Below are positions 1 to 11,553 of a DNA stretch of 64,000 bases, in pieces; the first letter of the stretch is position 1, and every line of letters starts with the position of its first letter. A program made the position numbers and the translations under genes. This DNA is from Carnegiea gigantea (lineage: Eukaryota > Streptophyta > Magnoliopsida > Caryophyllales > Cactaceae), in contig JAKOGI010000180.1 in assembly GCA_029747015.1 (NCBI GenBank), positions 62,001 to 126,000 of the forward strand. Direction: 5' to 3'. Under the pieces are notes generated by a model. It worked only from the letters and a program-made list of their open reading frames with translations. It ran no database searches and was not told the origin of the DNA.

Positions 1-1
1 C

Positions 2-363
2 ACTTTCCATGTTGAACCCTACAACCCGCATTGGTTCAACAGGCAGTTTGGGTTCTGCCAGGGGATTCCCGTAGTGCTTCTCGAGAATCCTCGCGCCCGG
101 ATAGTGTCATATGATGACGCCCTTCTATATTGGAAGCGGCTCCTATCCCTCGGGACTGTCTCAGGAAGGGCGTTCTTCCTTGTCGCTCCTTGACATTAAG
201 TCAATATGTTACCTCAGCTTACAAGATTTGGTGGTCTAAGGTTACTATTAATGACCTTCGATCCAATGCTTCCATTCTGCAGAAAAGTACGGAGGCAAAT
301 TCATCCAAGCAAGAGAAGGATGCAGGGGCTGGCTCATCGAAGAATCTCGCGTCTGTGAAATGA
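2..363 (+). pseudogene. Plant mobile domain (PMD, aminotransferase-like) fragment
   Basis: Frame 2 is open from the left edge to a TGA at 191-193. It reads through FNRQFGFCQGIP, VLLENPRARIVSYDDALLYW and KRLLSLGTVSGRAFFLV, the C-terminal signature of the transposon-derived plant mobile domain. Similarity appears to continue in frame 1 from about 195 (YVTSAYKIWWSKV, then a Lys/Ser-rich tail) to a TGA at 361-363, which implies one frameshift near 185-195. The 5' part lies outside the window. PMD genes derive from, and are carried by, plant transposons. This copy is broken and faces the minus-strand gag-protease next to it, so I read it as a transposon relic rather than a host gene. Confidence 0.6.
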
Positions 364-479
364 GACTCAGTTGTAGTGAATGGCTTGACATCCCCATTTA
401 TTTTCTTCTCTATATCTCGATAGTACTTAAGGCACTGGTGTAAAGTGGAAGCTACAATACCATGTTCATGAAGTCATGG

Positions 480-749
480 TCACCCAAGTAATAACCTGTA
501 AGAAGTCTTAGCGTCGATTATATGGAAGATTGAGGATGTTGACAAATCTCCCATTATCAGTTCAATGCGAATCATGTCGATTGCATGCTGGCCCTCGAGG
601 TTGAACCCTTGAATCATCGTTTGGCTGTTAGAAAGTTCTTCTACTGTGATGCCTAGGTCGTTCATTGTAGATTTGTGCATGATATTGACGGCTGACACTT
701 CATCAACGAGAATGCGCTTAACTTTCTGATCCCTCATGTAGCCAGTCAC
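480..749 (-). pseudogene. Retropepsin-like aspartic protease fragment
   Basis: An 89-codon open stretch contains VKRILVDEVSAVNIM followed by IQGFNLEGQHAIDMIRIEL and ends FHIIDAKTSYRLLLG. This matches the retropepsin domain of plant Ty3/gypsy elements: catalytic Asp in the first motif, an Ala/Ser-x-Asn flank, and a closing tyrosine-leucine-leucine-glycine segment. The glycine usually two residues after the catalytic Asp is Val here, so activity is doubtful. The frame is isolated by stops on both sides. Confidence 0.6.
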
Positions 750-1315
750 AAATAAAGGACGATTGTGAGGCTTGGATCCAACAATAAGTCATCTTCAGTG
801 AAAGTGACTGTGGTGTTGCAAGAGGCATACTGAACAAGGCTTCACGTTGATCCTCCCGCATCTTTGACTTTGTCAGCGTAAAGTTTTGGGTGTTGTAAAG
901 CAGCAACAAGAAGTTGGCCCATCTGGTCGGGCAAACAAAATATTTGCCTCCTGTCCATGCGAGCTGGTAAAGCTTCCAGGATAGTCAAGGTCTTGTCAGC
1001 TACTTTAGGAGACTTATCTTGTCTGTCACTTCCTTCGTCTTCCTCTTCTTCGAACTTGGAACATGAGGTCATTTTGACTGTAATTTTCTCAATGAACCCT
1101 AATGGTAAGAACTCCACAAGTGTGACACGGACAAGCGGCTCCTGCCGAAGGAGTTAAATATGCAGAATTTCGTGCATTTTGATGTTCTTGAAACTCTTTT
1201 TACCTTTTGAATGACGAGAGCTCTTCTTTATTCCTTATCTCTTTCAACGGCAGAGAGGCGGCGATTGCACTTGGTTTTGCTTCCTTGGCTTCCGACGAGT
1301 GACAAGAGTCCATCC

Positions 1316-1762
1316 CTATTCGTCATCATCAACTTTATCAGAGACATCCACCAAAAGATCAGTATTTGTCAAAGGCCCTTTGGATTCAATTGGAACTACA
1401 ACAGGCTCCAAGAATCTGAATTGAGTCGTAATTAGTTTCTCTCCATGGGAAGAAATCAACTCAGTGTTTACTCTACCATGAGGTCGAGTATGCTTTAGCT
1501 TCCAGGGCAATGATGGACACTCGAGTTGGGTGGAAATATGATTTGTCTCGACAGTGTCATCCAAATCTAATATTATTTTCCTATCGCTGGCAAGTTGCAT
1601 AATACGCTCCTTGAGCGTAATGCATTTATCAAGAAGGTGACCAATCACCCAATGATATTGACAATATTTTGGGTCGGTAACCCTTTCAGCTTCTTCGGGT
1701 TGTTTTAACTTTGGAAGCTCGATAACCCCATTTTCAAGGAGATCGTCGAGCATTCTTGACAA
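1316..1762 (-). pseudogene. Gag nucleocapsid (zinc-knuckle) fragment
   Basis: This 148-codon stretch begins MLDDLLENGVIELP and contains PKYCQYHWVIGHLLDKCITL, a C-x2-H / G-H / C knuckle typical of gag in Tat-type Ty3/gypsy elements. KERIMQLASDRKIILD follows it. The knuckle binds genomic RNA in active elements. It lies between the gag core (2333-2560) and the protease (480-749) on the same strand, in different frames, so the polyprotein is broken. Confidence 0.55.
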
Positions 1763-2332
1763 GTCCGAGTCGGGGAATGGGCATTTCTTCTCCTACAGCT
1801 CCTTCAACATATGACGCTTCTTTGTCGCATCCTTAAATGGTGGAGTCTTCTTGTCCTCTAATTTTGGCTTTCCTGTAATTTAAATTGGCTGATTTGTGGA
1901 GGTGGATATCGCTTCTTTGGTCATATTTTTGGAGAACTTAACATTCTTCTTGAATTCAACCTTGTCCTTATTTGACTCGTTAGAATAGAAGGAGTTTCCA
2001 CGACGGCTAGCTATCATCACCTCCATATCATGTGTTTTGGTTGCTAATTCTTGGAAAGTTCTAGGCTTGCTCGTTTATAGGACGTACAATAAGTTTGGAT
2101 GCATGCCTTGGGTGTACATTTTAATGGCAGAAGCTTTATATAGCCGATCTTTGCATTCAAGGCTAAGTGCGCGCCAGCGGTTGATGTAGTTCAGAACTAG
2201 CTCATATTTCTACTGTTTTTTATTTGTCAGTTCAGTCATGCTGATAGTGCGCTGGGTACTGTAGAATCTATTGAGGAACTCATGTTCCATTTGTTCCTAA
2301 CTGTCGATGGACTCAGGCTCTAGGTCGGTATA

Positions 2333-2560
2333 TCAGTCAAAGGCAATATCTTTCAATGTTCTAACGAACTGCATCACCATAATGTCGCTGTCAGTCCCAT
2401 CGTTGTTGCATGTCTTAATGAAGTGTGCGACATGCTGTTTTGTGTTACCTTTCCTATCAAACTGTTGGAATTTAGGAGGCTGGTAACCGTGGCATGCGGG
2501 GGGCATCAACTCTCTTAGTGTAAGGCTTGGTATACGGGTGAGTTCGGCGTGAATCTTCAC
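2333..2560 (-). pseudogene. Gag core fragment (Retrotrans_gag type)
   Basis: A 75-codon open stretch includes YQPPKFQQFDRKGNTKQHVA and HFIKTCNNDGTDSDIMVMQF, then VRTLKDIAFDWY-like sequence up to a stop. The P-x-F-x-x-FDG/RKGN-P motif and the following helix-rich block are characteristic of plant Ty3/gypsy gag. Flanking sequence to 2984 on the same strand is gag-like in other frames (Lys-rich, coiled-coil-prone) but too damaged to place exactly. Confidence 0.5.
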
Positions 2561-3275
2561 CTAACTGCGCCTTAACAACATTTGCTATAAAGTCTTGGAT
2601 TTACTCAATAATCATTGATCCAGAGGATTTGACATTTTTAGACATAACGCCTTTCTTTGGTTGCTTCTCATTGTCCAAAGCCTTAGTCCACCACACTTCC
2701 TGATCAGCTCAGCAATCTTTTCTTCTTGAAACTTGATACGCATTTTTCTTTTCTGCGCTCTCCCTGTTGAGTTTTTTTAGGATGGCTTTCATGTTAGCCA
2801 TCTTCTCTTTCAGAGTGGTTGTGCATGTCATCAACTCATCATGGCTGGCATGACAACATTTTGGAAGACTCAACTTCAGTCTCTGATATGCGCGCCCCCT
2901 TTGGTGAGGGCGAAGACGAGTTATTGCTGTAGTAGTCTTCAACCTTGCAGATAGGAAATTGGTGCTAGAGGTTTTGAATTTCATCCACCCAAAAAGACGT
3001 CTGTTGCCACGTCTTCAGGCCTCGGAGGGGGCCGACACTGTTTGCCTAGCAGTGATTGGTGTAACAGCTTTCGCCATGCTCCTGGTTTCCATTGTGTGAG
3101 CGCGCCTGCCAGAAGTGACGCTCACTTCACAGGATCTAAGCTAGAGAGATCCTGTGCTCTTCTTCTTCGAAGCTTACTCGGCAACGTTCTTTGTGGCCAT
3201 TTCTTCTTTGAAGATGAAGCTTTTTGAGGCTTGAAAGTCTTGATCTTTAGGAGAAAGAAATGAGAGGTAGAGATT

Positions 3276-3293
3276 GTCCCACCGGGCGTGCCA
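3276..3293 (-). other. Primer-binding site of the Tat-like element
   Basis: On the minus strand this reads TGGCACGCCCGGTGGGAC, the tRNA-complementary site seen just inside the 5' LTR of Tat-group Ty3/gypsy elements. It starts 4 bases inside the LTR end at 3298. Confidence 0.6.
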
Positions 3294-3297
3294 AATT

Positions 3298-3640
3298 TGT
3301 AAAATGTTTCAAGTCGAGCTACCTGATCCCCAGCTTGCAAATCAATATTCCAAACATGCAAAACTGATAATTCCAAATTTGAATCAAGATTTGTGTTTAC
3401 GATAACCTATAAGAATAAACTTCCTAACCCCTAACATAATAAAGATGGAAAATGAAGATATCAAAATATATAGTGTATACTCTTATTATATATAGGAGCC
3501 TAGGACTATGCTTAAAAGGCATAAAGAAAGAGTAGGAAAAGCAGCCTCAAAGCTAGGACATGTGACAATCGGGCCTTGGACTTGGACTCCTGAAAATAGT
3601 TAGGATGTAGACTCTATCATAATGATTTGAAGGGCACATC
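3298..3640 (-). repeat. LTR (5' LTR of the Tat-like element), outer end uncertain
   Basis: The inner end is fixed by the PBS: on the minus strand the LTR closes with ...TTTTACA directly before it. The body is AT-rich, with a TATATATAGGAGCC-type promoter-like segment near 3487. The outer end is estimated from a change in composition near 3640. No second LTR or target-site duplication was found in the window. Confidence 0.4.
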
Positions 3641-4651
3641 TGAATCGGTTGGTTGTTGCCGATCAGAAACACAAAAGCCCTTGTAATGTGGATATATGTG
3701 TGTGCGGGGTTTTTTCTCTCTTTCTTTTTTTTTTTTTTGGGGGCGCGGAAGGGGGGAGGAGAAAGGGGATGGGGAAGAGGAAGGAGGGATTTAGACAATT
3801 TTGTTGAACTTGGAGCTTTGACTGGGAGCATGGACTTCGCATGAAAGGTTGGGTCTTCGGCTTAGAGTGCTTGGGACACTTAGTCTTGTACATATCTCAT
3901 GGAAAATTTGACAAACTTGTTTAGATTGACATGGTATGAGACGTAAACCATACACATTTAACCCACGCATCTGAGCCGACCACTGGATACACATTATAGC
4001 CCTGTAGACATATGAAAGTATTTGCATATCCGCAATGTTGACATTACTTCCAGAAGCCTGGGTTATAATTTTAGCAGGTGGTTATTTCTCTGTCACAGCG
4101 AATCTAGCCTACCTGTGAGGTTAAAGCCTCCCCTTTGCCCTTTGTTTTGGGTCCCCTGGGGGGGGGGGGTTGTTCTTGGTTTGACTCTATTGTTCGTGGA
4201 GCCTATAGGCCCTATACTTTCGACCATCATTAGATATATCACAGAAGTAGCTTTTGCTTTGTATCTTACAAGAATATTTTCGAGTCCAAGTTCAATGTCT
4301 TTTTAAATAAGCTCATGGTCAAATTTAACAAATTTTGACCCCAAAAGTGGGAGAGCAACTACCGAGTAAGGTTGCCGCACTTGTGTTATTGAAGTTCCTA
4401 CTGCGTCTTTCCATGACAAGGTCCACTGTTGTGTGAATGAGCTTCGTTATTGTCTTAAGCTTTATGTTTTAGGAGTATATTTGCCCTTTGGTTAAATATG
4501 TATATAAATCATGTATTTTCGTTTCTGGATACTTTTTCATGTCATGAAAAGAACATGTTCTTTGTCATGTTCTGAGACATGTTCTCTGTTTATGCTGCTA
4601 AAATCTGCAAGTGAGATTTGCTTGGTGAAATTACATAGATCATTCTTGGAA

Positions 4652-4685
<34 letters not shown>

Positions 4686-4970
4686 GGTTTCACCTATCAG
4701 ATATTTTGGTTCATTTAGATGGGATGTCGGTCAATGTCATTGGTTTTGTTACTTTGTGTATTTCATCAATGTGTACTCGCACGGATATTGTTTGCTGATC
4801 AGGAGTTGGCAGTTTTACCTTGTTCCTTGTAAGTCTGATATGTAGGGTTATGGTATGAGATATTACGTTGTCTTCCATATTGCATTACTAGCTTCCCCAA
4901 CTTCACACTAATTTCATATTCTTTTTTTTTTTTTTTTTTCAGCTGCATACTAATGTATATCTTTTGCCAG
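3641..4970 (+). other. Non-coding stretch upstream of the COV-like exons
   Basis: No gene was recognised. The stretch holds a poly-T run near 3725-3738, a poly-G run near 4159-4168, a CT microsatellite at 4654-4681 and a pyrimidine tract ending in CAG just before 4971. I searched it for an N-terminal LIKE-COV exon (acidic/Ser-rich, start codon, GT donor) and found none. It is probably intron 1 or disrupted 5' sequence. Confidence 0.5.
4654..4681 (+). repeat. (CT)14 microsatellite
   Basis: Uninterrupted CT dinucleotide run. CT tracts are common in plant 5' UTRs and introns. Confidence 0.95.
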
Positions 4971-7900
4971 GCTTGCTGCTATGTCCTTCAAAGTTGGGTC
5001 TCTAAGAAATTCATGACTGGATGGTAATCAGCTCTGGCTGCCTTGTATGTGTAAGTTTTACAGTGTATCCTCCGCGCTAACTTTGTTTTTAACTAAAAAT
5101 TGCAGTGTGGTGCTTTTTCCGGTTGCAGTTACCTTCTTTGTTACATGGTGGTTTATCCAGTTTGTAGATGGATTCTTCAGTCCCCTGTATGAAAGACTTG
5201 GTATTGATATATTTGGTAAGTTCAATGTACCTTTGACTTTGAGCATTTCCTTCAAAACACTGGGACTCCAGAAGTGGTCAAGCATCCAACTCTTTTTCTT
5301 TAGACTACTGTCCCAAAAAAACGGGAGGAAAGACCAGATGCTTGATGAAATTTCTTGTCTTGTCTTGGGAAAGTCCTTATAAAAATTTTCTGGAAGTAAT
5401 GCTTGAACGGTACAAGGATTAGAAAACAGAGCAAGTCACCTGCATTTTCTGACTCTATTACTGCCATAGTGCTTTATCAAAGTGCTTCCCTGAGATATGC
5501 TTTAAATCTTTGTTGCTTAAGGAAATTGCAAGTTGAATGCAGCTTGGGAGAATAGCTACTTAAACTGGTTGAATGTTTCATTACTCTTTCTCTCTATAAA
5601 AAGAAAAAAGAAAAAGAAGGAATCCACAAAGGAGATATTAACTTGTTTCAGGGGGAAGATTTCGAGGAAACTGGTCTGTGGCTGTGGACTTAATTTGCCT
5701 CGGCTTCTTTGTTGATGCAGGACTAGGTTTTATCACCTCATTAGTTTTTGTATTCCTTGTTGGCGTTTTTGTGTCCTCATGGATTGGTGGCACTGTCTTC
5801 TGGCTGGGAGAATGGCTGATAAAAAGGATGCCTTTTGTTAGGCATATATATTCAGCCTCCAAACAAATTAGCTCGGCAATTTCTCCAGGTGATTTCTATT
5901 AACAGTTTGTGCATTTCCCCCTGCCTTCTGCTGCTGGGAAATTTAGGCACTATGCAGCTTTCAGCCATGTTGCTGTAGTACTCTGTCTGTTGGAGTCCTA
6001 TGGTAGAACCTGGAGGGATAAATATGTCAATGATTTACCTGTGATGAACATTTTCTCTGACCCCCCCCCCCCAAAAAAACCTTGGAGCATCTAAGATTTT
6101 TGTGTGATTGTTTTTTATTTGTGCTTCTAGTACATCGTTCTTCATTGAGAATGGCTTGAATGTTGACATTTTATGTTTCCTAATCTCTCTTAAATGTTCA
6201 ATGTCTTCAAGTTGACCCTAAGTATCTTTTGTCTTCTGAAACAGACCAGAATACCACAGCTTTTAAAGAGGTAGCAATAATTCGTCATCCGCGTATTGGT
6301 GAATATGCATTTGGGTTCATAACATCGTCACTCACACTGCAAGTATGTGAGGCCAATCTATTTATTTAAGTCAAAAGCTCTTGTAGGTCATGTTTTGAAA
6401 TCCCAGTTAAACTTGTGATAGTTGTATGCTGTGTTACATGTCACCCCCCCCCCCCCCCCAACACAAACAAAAAAGAGAGCAAGAAAGAGCATCGTGTGAG
6501 TCCATTGCTTATTGGTCTGTGGCACCAGCAATTATGAGTGTGATGATGCTCAAAGATGTGAGAACCTAAGCTTCTGAATAATAGCAATCCATGGGGTATA
6601 ATTGCATCAAAATTTCATCAAGGAATAAATAAAATAATGTGCTTTGTCTTTCATCTCTTTATTTACAATGCTTGATCATATCTCCCATGGTTTATACTTA
6701 ATTTTTAAATTTGAATTTTTGATGTTGTTTGCTCTTCTAGCATGCTTGTGTCATATGCAAGACACTTTGTTTTTCAGATGCCTACAGTCAGTACACAAAA
6801 CAGTTTCCTCTTTTGAGAGTCTGAGAGGGATCACCCAGAGTACCAGACGAAGGATTTGGCATCCGCTGTTGTGAGGATCTGTACTTTCCAAGATGGTTTC
6901 AAGTGGGTTGGGATTAATAGACTCTAGTTTCAGGATAAAGTCACTTGTAAGGTCAAAGAGGAAGATGCTTAGCTTTGCTGCTTCATCAACATTTGAGCTC
7001 AAAATACGTAATTTCATTGGGAACACAACTAGAGCCTGCTTTTAAGTTAATGTGGGAGCAGAACTAGAATTGGTAAACCAAAATACTCGTCTCAATTACA
7101 AAGGTCTATGAAATTTACTTTCTTGTATATGGAAAACAATTCATCAGGTAAAGGCAGGGAGAACAAGCATTAGCATAGAGATTGTCGATGCCTAAGAGTA
7201 AAACCTTGCTTGAGTGCCAGGCATGTCACCTGTCTCCGTTTTATGCGCCGTGTTCCTTCCTATTTGTGTATTTACCTCCTCCATGTGGTTTTCCCTGGTT
7301 TTACTTTATTTTTTTCTGTTTTGTTGGTAAAAATTGATAATTTTGTTTGGTCATCGTATTATAATTTATTACAGAGGGATGATGGTGATGAAGAGCTGTG
7401 CAGTGTATTCGTTCCAACAAATCATCTTTATATCGGGGACATCTTTCTGGTCAATTCAAAGGATATCATAAGACCAAATCTCTCTATCCGAGAAGGCATA
7501 GGTTTGTTTGCTGACCGCTTGCTTATCTCTGTGTGTACAATTTGTTTCTTTGGAAGGACGCGGGCATGGCCAGACAGTTTTCAATACCAATATGCAGATA
7601 CTTCTTGTCATTATGGTTGCTCGATACCAAAAAGTTGATGACACTTGACAATTGCAACCCTTTCTGTCCGTGGCCTAAAGTTGGCAAGTGTGAAATAGAC
7701 TTGAATTAAAGAGCACCATGATTCACCATTCCTTCATCTTTATTTGCTGCCTTTCGCCCCTGAAACTTGAGTAGTCAATGACATTAAGTATCTCAGTGCA
7801 ATCTCAACAAGTTAGCATGCATAAGGACTATGTGGAAACATCCTTGTCTAAAAAGGACATATGGAAACATAATAAAATCTGTTTTTCACAAACAATTGTC

Positions 7901-8246
7901 CCTATCAGATTAAGTAGGAAAGGATTCGTCAACATGAATGAACATGTGATGGGCAACAGAACATGTGATGGGCAACAGAACATTAGCTTGGGATTTTGAT
8001 GATTTGGACGAGTTTTGCAATCCAAGCATGCAATTCCTTGTTTCACTCTTTCAACGTGAACTTTTGATGTACTTTGTCAAAACTCATGATGTTAATATCA
8101 GCTTCTTTCACTTTCTTCTTTGCTAACTGATACTTTTTTACCCAGAGATAATTGTTTCAGGCGGCATGACAATGCCACAAGTCATCTCACCCGTAGAAAG
8201 TATCACTCGGCCAAGCGATAGAGTCCCTTTGAATCGCATGTCATAA
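4971..8246 (+). CDS. LIKE COV (DUF502) membrane protein, 5'-partial
   Basis: Six GT-AG exons join in frame: 4971-5023, 5106-5215, 5721-5888, 6245-6342, 7375-7501 and 8146-8246, giving 218 residues and TAA. The protein starts ACCYVLQSWVSKKFMTG. It has two hydrophobic spans (about residues 18-40, VVLFPVAVTFFVTWWFI, and 56-80, LGFITSLVFVFLVGVF). Then come family blocks RRMPFV-like KRMPFVRHIYSASKQIS, DQNTTAFKEVAIIRHPRIGE, VPTNHLYIGDIFLV and RPNLSIREGIEII. This matches the plant COV1/LCV family: DUF502 membrane proteins of the Golgi/TGN, needed for vascular patterning and vacuolar sorting in Arabidopsis. Family members have about 40-50 more N-terminal residues. That exon is not visible, so it lies left of the window beyond the retroelement, or is lost. 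Introns carry poly-C runs (6061-6072, 6444-6459). No premature stops are seen. Confidence 0.93.
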
Positions 8247-9098
8247 CAACATGAAGGAACAAGAGTTAACTCCCTATGCAAGGGGGTGGCATTTTATGTT
8301 GCTGGTAATGTGATGTAAGACTGTAAGTGGTATGCTTGCTGATAATGCATAGGAGTATGTTATGTGCATCGTGATTGTAGCTTAGTGTAGGACAGTAGTA
8401 GAACTCAATTTGAAGAGTTGGGAATCTTAGTTGTCGTGCTTCGAATTGAGCCGTGTATGGTATTATTCTTGTTGTATGTAAAGGCTTCATGTGTAATATA
8501 TGATCGCTGGTGATTTGTATGAATCTGATTAAGTGCTGGCCCTTTCTATATAAACATATTCGTTAAATCACAAATGGTTGCCATGTTGATGCGGTACCAA
8601 CTGGGTAACATATGTTTTTGTTTGATAAGTTCAGCTGAAGAAAGTTGTGTTAGGAAATGTCCCCACATGCATCATGAGGGTAATGCACAAGCTGTCTGGA
8701 AGGTGAAGTTTGGATGTTTCATCTCTTCACCTATTGTTTTCGCTCTTTTTTTATTGGCAGTTCTTATTTATTATCACAGATGATAAATTATACGGAACTC
8801 TTGAGAGGGGTGTTCCCGATGTTCGTTGACTCGAGAATGTGAACTCTGTTTTGGGAGTGTTCTTTCTTTTTCCTTTTGTTTCTAATTCTTGTAGTATAAA
8901 ATTTATATGAAAAGTGAAGCAAATGCTGGTATGGAGAAGGGGAGAAAAACAAATTCTATACTTGACTGAACCTTCCATTAGAGATGAAGTTGCATTTGTC
9001 TGCCTCTTTTCTATCTCCAGCATTATTTTTTGATGATATTTTCTAGAGTAAATTTCTCTTTGAGAAAAACTTGTGGATCTTTCACTAGTCACCGCCTA
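8247..9098 (+). other. 3' UTR and downstream flank of the COV-like gene
   Basis: AT-rich non-coding sequence follows the TAA at 8244-8246. No second gene, RNA or repeat was recognised before the TTA target site at 9099-9101. A transcript end is plausible near 8540-8600, but no strong poly(A) signal decides it. Confidence 0.4.
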
Positions 9099-9169
9099 TT
9101 AAGGCCTATTCTTTTCATGGAAAAATGCTCTCATTTCACTTTTTCGCACTTCTTCCCATTCCTATCCAC

Positions 9170-9775
9170 TAACACCCATTTCTATTATTATTATTCTTGA
9201 CATTATTAATTGTTATTTTTATTATTATTAATTATTATGTTATTAACTAGAAGTTTTATTTTTTTTTTTGTTTAACCAAAGGTATCCGTCATCGATCGTA
9301 GTGACTAATCCACTCGCTCTGCGAGCTCCAATTAAGGATAAACGGCTGGCCAAGAATTGCTCTCCATTCCAAAGGTTAAGCATTGAATCCCGAACCAATT
9401 GATTAAGGGACGAAGTGAGCTGCCACTACGCCGCAACCCTGTGGTTAGAAGTTTTTATTATTATTAATATGAATAATAATAATTATTAATATAAATAATA
9501 ATAATAATTATTAATAATAAGTATTATTTTAACTATTAATAGCTTTCATTAACAACAACAATAATAACAACACTACCACCACCAATAATAATAATAAAAA
9601 ATATTAATATTAATATTAATAATTATCATTGATAATTGTCATTAATATTAACAATTATTGTGATTATTTTATTAATATTAATTATCATTGTAATTATTAT
9701 TATCAATTATTATTAATATCAATAATTATTATTATTATTATGAGTAATTATTATTTTTATTCTTAATTCTACATG
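9170..9775. repeat. Left AT arm: (TAA/TTA)n low-complexity tract
   Basis: Long runs of ATTATT, TAATAA and AATATT triplet variants. A non-repetitive block at about 9262-9445 interrupts them; it contains GTAGTGACTAATCCACTCG and looks like an unrelated small insertion. The matching arm is at 17880-18720. Confidence 0.85.
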
Positions 9776-9841
9776 ATAGTAGGAAAAAATGCATAGGAGT
9801 TTTGAAAAGGTTTTATACCCATCCGGTAGAACATCACGATC

Positions 9842-10042
9842 TCATTTTCGGTGTAGCCAATTCAAAAAGGCGAGTGCAGCCTTGAGGAGCTCGCCCCCCT
9901 TATATGTAAGCAGATAGGAAAGAGATATGGATTTGTACGTAAAGCAGACCACCCAGCCTGTTTCTTCTAATTTAAAATAAAAGAATAGGAAAGAGATGGC
10001 TTTGACCACTATTGCTTTGAGGGGCTTTGATGGCTTGTACTT
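9842..10042 (-). pseudogene. Captured gene fragment, 3' part of exon 2 (unidentified gene)
   Basis: On the minus strand this continues the reading frame that enters from 17520-17663 on the other side of the Ty3 insertion. It reads KPSKPLKAIVVKAISFLF, a second block YKSISLSYLLTYKGGELLK and ALAFLNWLHRK before a stop. The frame matches on both sides once the retrotransposon and one TACTT copy are discounted. I do not recognise the protein. It may be exon sequence that runs into transposon DNA toward its end. Confidence 0.4.
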
Positions 10043-10334
10043 TGATACAGGGCATTTAGCCATCACGTGCCTAGCATGAGGAAGGGAGTCGGGTGTAATT
10101 CCGTGAAAGGCGGGAAAGTTTATTAGGTTGTTAGAAGCAAGGGGCTCTTTAAAAGAGAGGGAATGTTTCTGTTGCAGATATCAATTAGTCAATACAACAA
10201 CCCTTTCTCTCTCATCTTCCTCTCTCATTCACTATTTCATTGAGCTAACATCCAGCTCAAGCTTGGTATGTATCTTCATTCTCGAAATCCCCTGTCTTCG
10301 TGCTTATGGGCGATTTCTTAAATTGAAGGTAACA
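10043..10334 (+). repeat. 5' LTR of the Reina-like element
   Basis: 292 bp, TG...CA ends, about 96% identical to the 3' LTR. The first strand-transfer and promoter sequences would be here. CTCTTTAAAAGAGAGGG near 10147 is a possible TATA-like region. The preceding five bases TACTT are repeated after the 3' LTR. Confidence 0.93.
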
Positions 10335-10335
10335 T

Positions 10336-10347
10336 TGGTATTAGAGC
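10336..10347 (+). other. Primer-binding site (tRNA-iMet type)
   Basis: TGGTATTAGAGC begins one base after the 5' LTR. It differs by one transition from the TGGTATCAGAGC site complementary to the 3' end of plant initiator tRNA-Met. Confidence 0.85.
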
Positions 10348-10402
10348 TCTTCAAATCCTGGCTAAAACACGCAATCGTAGACAGGACAGCGGAGAATCAA
10401 AC

Positions 10403-11553
10403 ATGGAGAACCAACTCAGGGCATTGCTTGAACAACAGCTGGAGCTGCAGAACCAGAAAATAGCAGAAATGAGCAATGTTCAGCAACAGATGCGAGGGAA
10501 GCTAATGGATCTCATGAAGGAAAGAAGTATGGAGGTAAATGACGAAGGATCTAGCAATCTTGATCGTAATTCTTTTCGATTCTTGCCTAAACCTGAATTT
10601 CCTAGTTTTGATGGAATCAACCCTAGGAATTGGGTGAAGAAGTGTTCTAGGTATTTTGCACTATGCAAGATTCCTGAGACACAGAGAGTAGATGTGGCTC
10701 CACTGCATTTTGTAGGAAGGGCTGAAACTTGGTTTGCAAGTTACATTACGGTCAAGAAACAAGTGGATTGGAGTGACTTTATCATGGATGTCTGTAACCG
10801 GTTTAAGGAGGAGCTAGGGAATAAAGTGGTGGAAGATTTCCACAGACTTCAACAGTGGGGATCAGTGGATGATTACTTGGAGAAATTTGAAGAACTTAAG
10901 TCTTTGATGTTACAAAAAAAACTCCAGTACTACCAGATGATTATTTCATAGCTAGTTTTATAGCTGGCCTTAAACCACATCTTAAGCCCTATGTAAAAGC
11001 GCTTAATCCCTTGACCTTGGATGATGCTATTCAATTTGCTAGGCTTCAGGAGGAGGCTACTGAGGCTCTCAAAACTAACAGAACTGCTGTCATGACAAGA
11101 CCTTCATTATTACCTACTCCTGGGGGCAGCCAAAGGGGAGGTATTCAATCAATAGCATCAGCCTCAGTGGTAAGCTCTAGAACACCTACTAATGGATCCC
11201 ACTATGGATCTGTTTCCAGTGGGTCTTCTGCTGCAAGTATAGCTAAACCTTTTAGCCAAAGTTTCAGACCTACAAAAATCATTTCTGCTGCAGAAAGAGC
11301 AGACAAAATAGCCAAGGGTTTATGCTACTTTTGTGACCAACCCTATGAAAGGGGACATAAGTGCCCAACTAAGAAACCACAGTTATTCTTGGTGGAGGTA
11401 CATGCAAGAATTGATAGTGAGGATATAGAGGATGGGGAAAATGATTTGTCAGAATTGCAGCAGAAGTCTGTGGGATTTGAAATGATAGAGACAGAGCCTT
11501 ATATATCTTTGCAAGCCATAAATGGGGTACAGGGGTTTCAAACTATGAGGGTC
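10403..11553 (+). pseudogene. Gag of the Reina-like element (frameshifted)
   Basis: The frame starts at ATG 10403 (MENQLRALLEQQLELQNQ, a coiled-coil-prone N-terminus). It contains the gag core FLPKPEFPSFDGINPRNWV and AETWFASYIT. A frameshift in an A8 run at about 10913-10921 moves the frame. From 11011 it continues LDDAIQFARLQEEATEAL, a Ser/Thr-rich linker, and the CCHC knuckle GLCYFCDQPYERGHKCPTKK at about 11320-11380. The frame then runs straight into the solo-LTR insertion at 11554. In active elements Gag forms the particle and packages RNA. Confidence 0.88.

Larger units (their letters stand above)
480..3297 (-). mobile_element. Decayed Ty3/gypsy (Tat-like) gag-protease interior
   Basis: Read on the minus strand, the order is LTR end, primer-binding site (3293-3276), gag core (2560-2333), zinc-knuckle region (1762-1316) and protease (749-480). 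This is the normal LTR-gag-pro order. Reverse transcriptase would lie below 480 but is replaced by unrelated plus-strand sequence. The reading frames are chopped by stops and frameshifts throughout, so the copy is inactive. The PBS sequence and gag style suggest the Tat/Ogre lineage, but without RT the clade is an inference. Confidence 0.6.
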
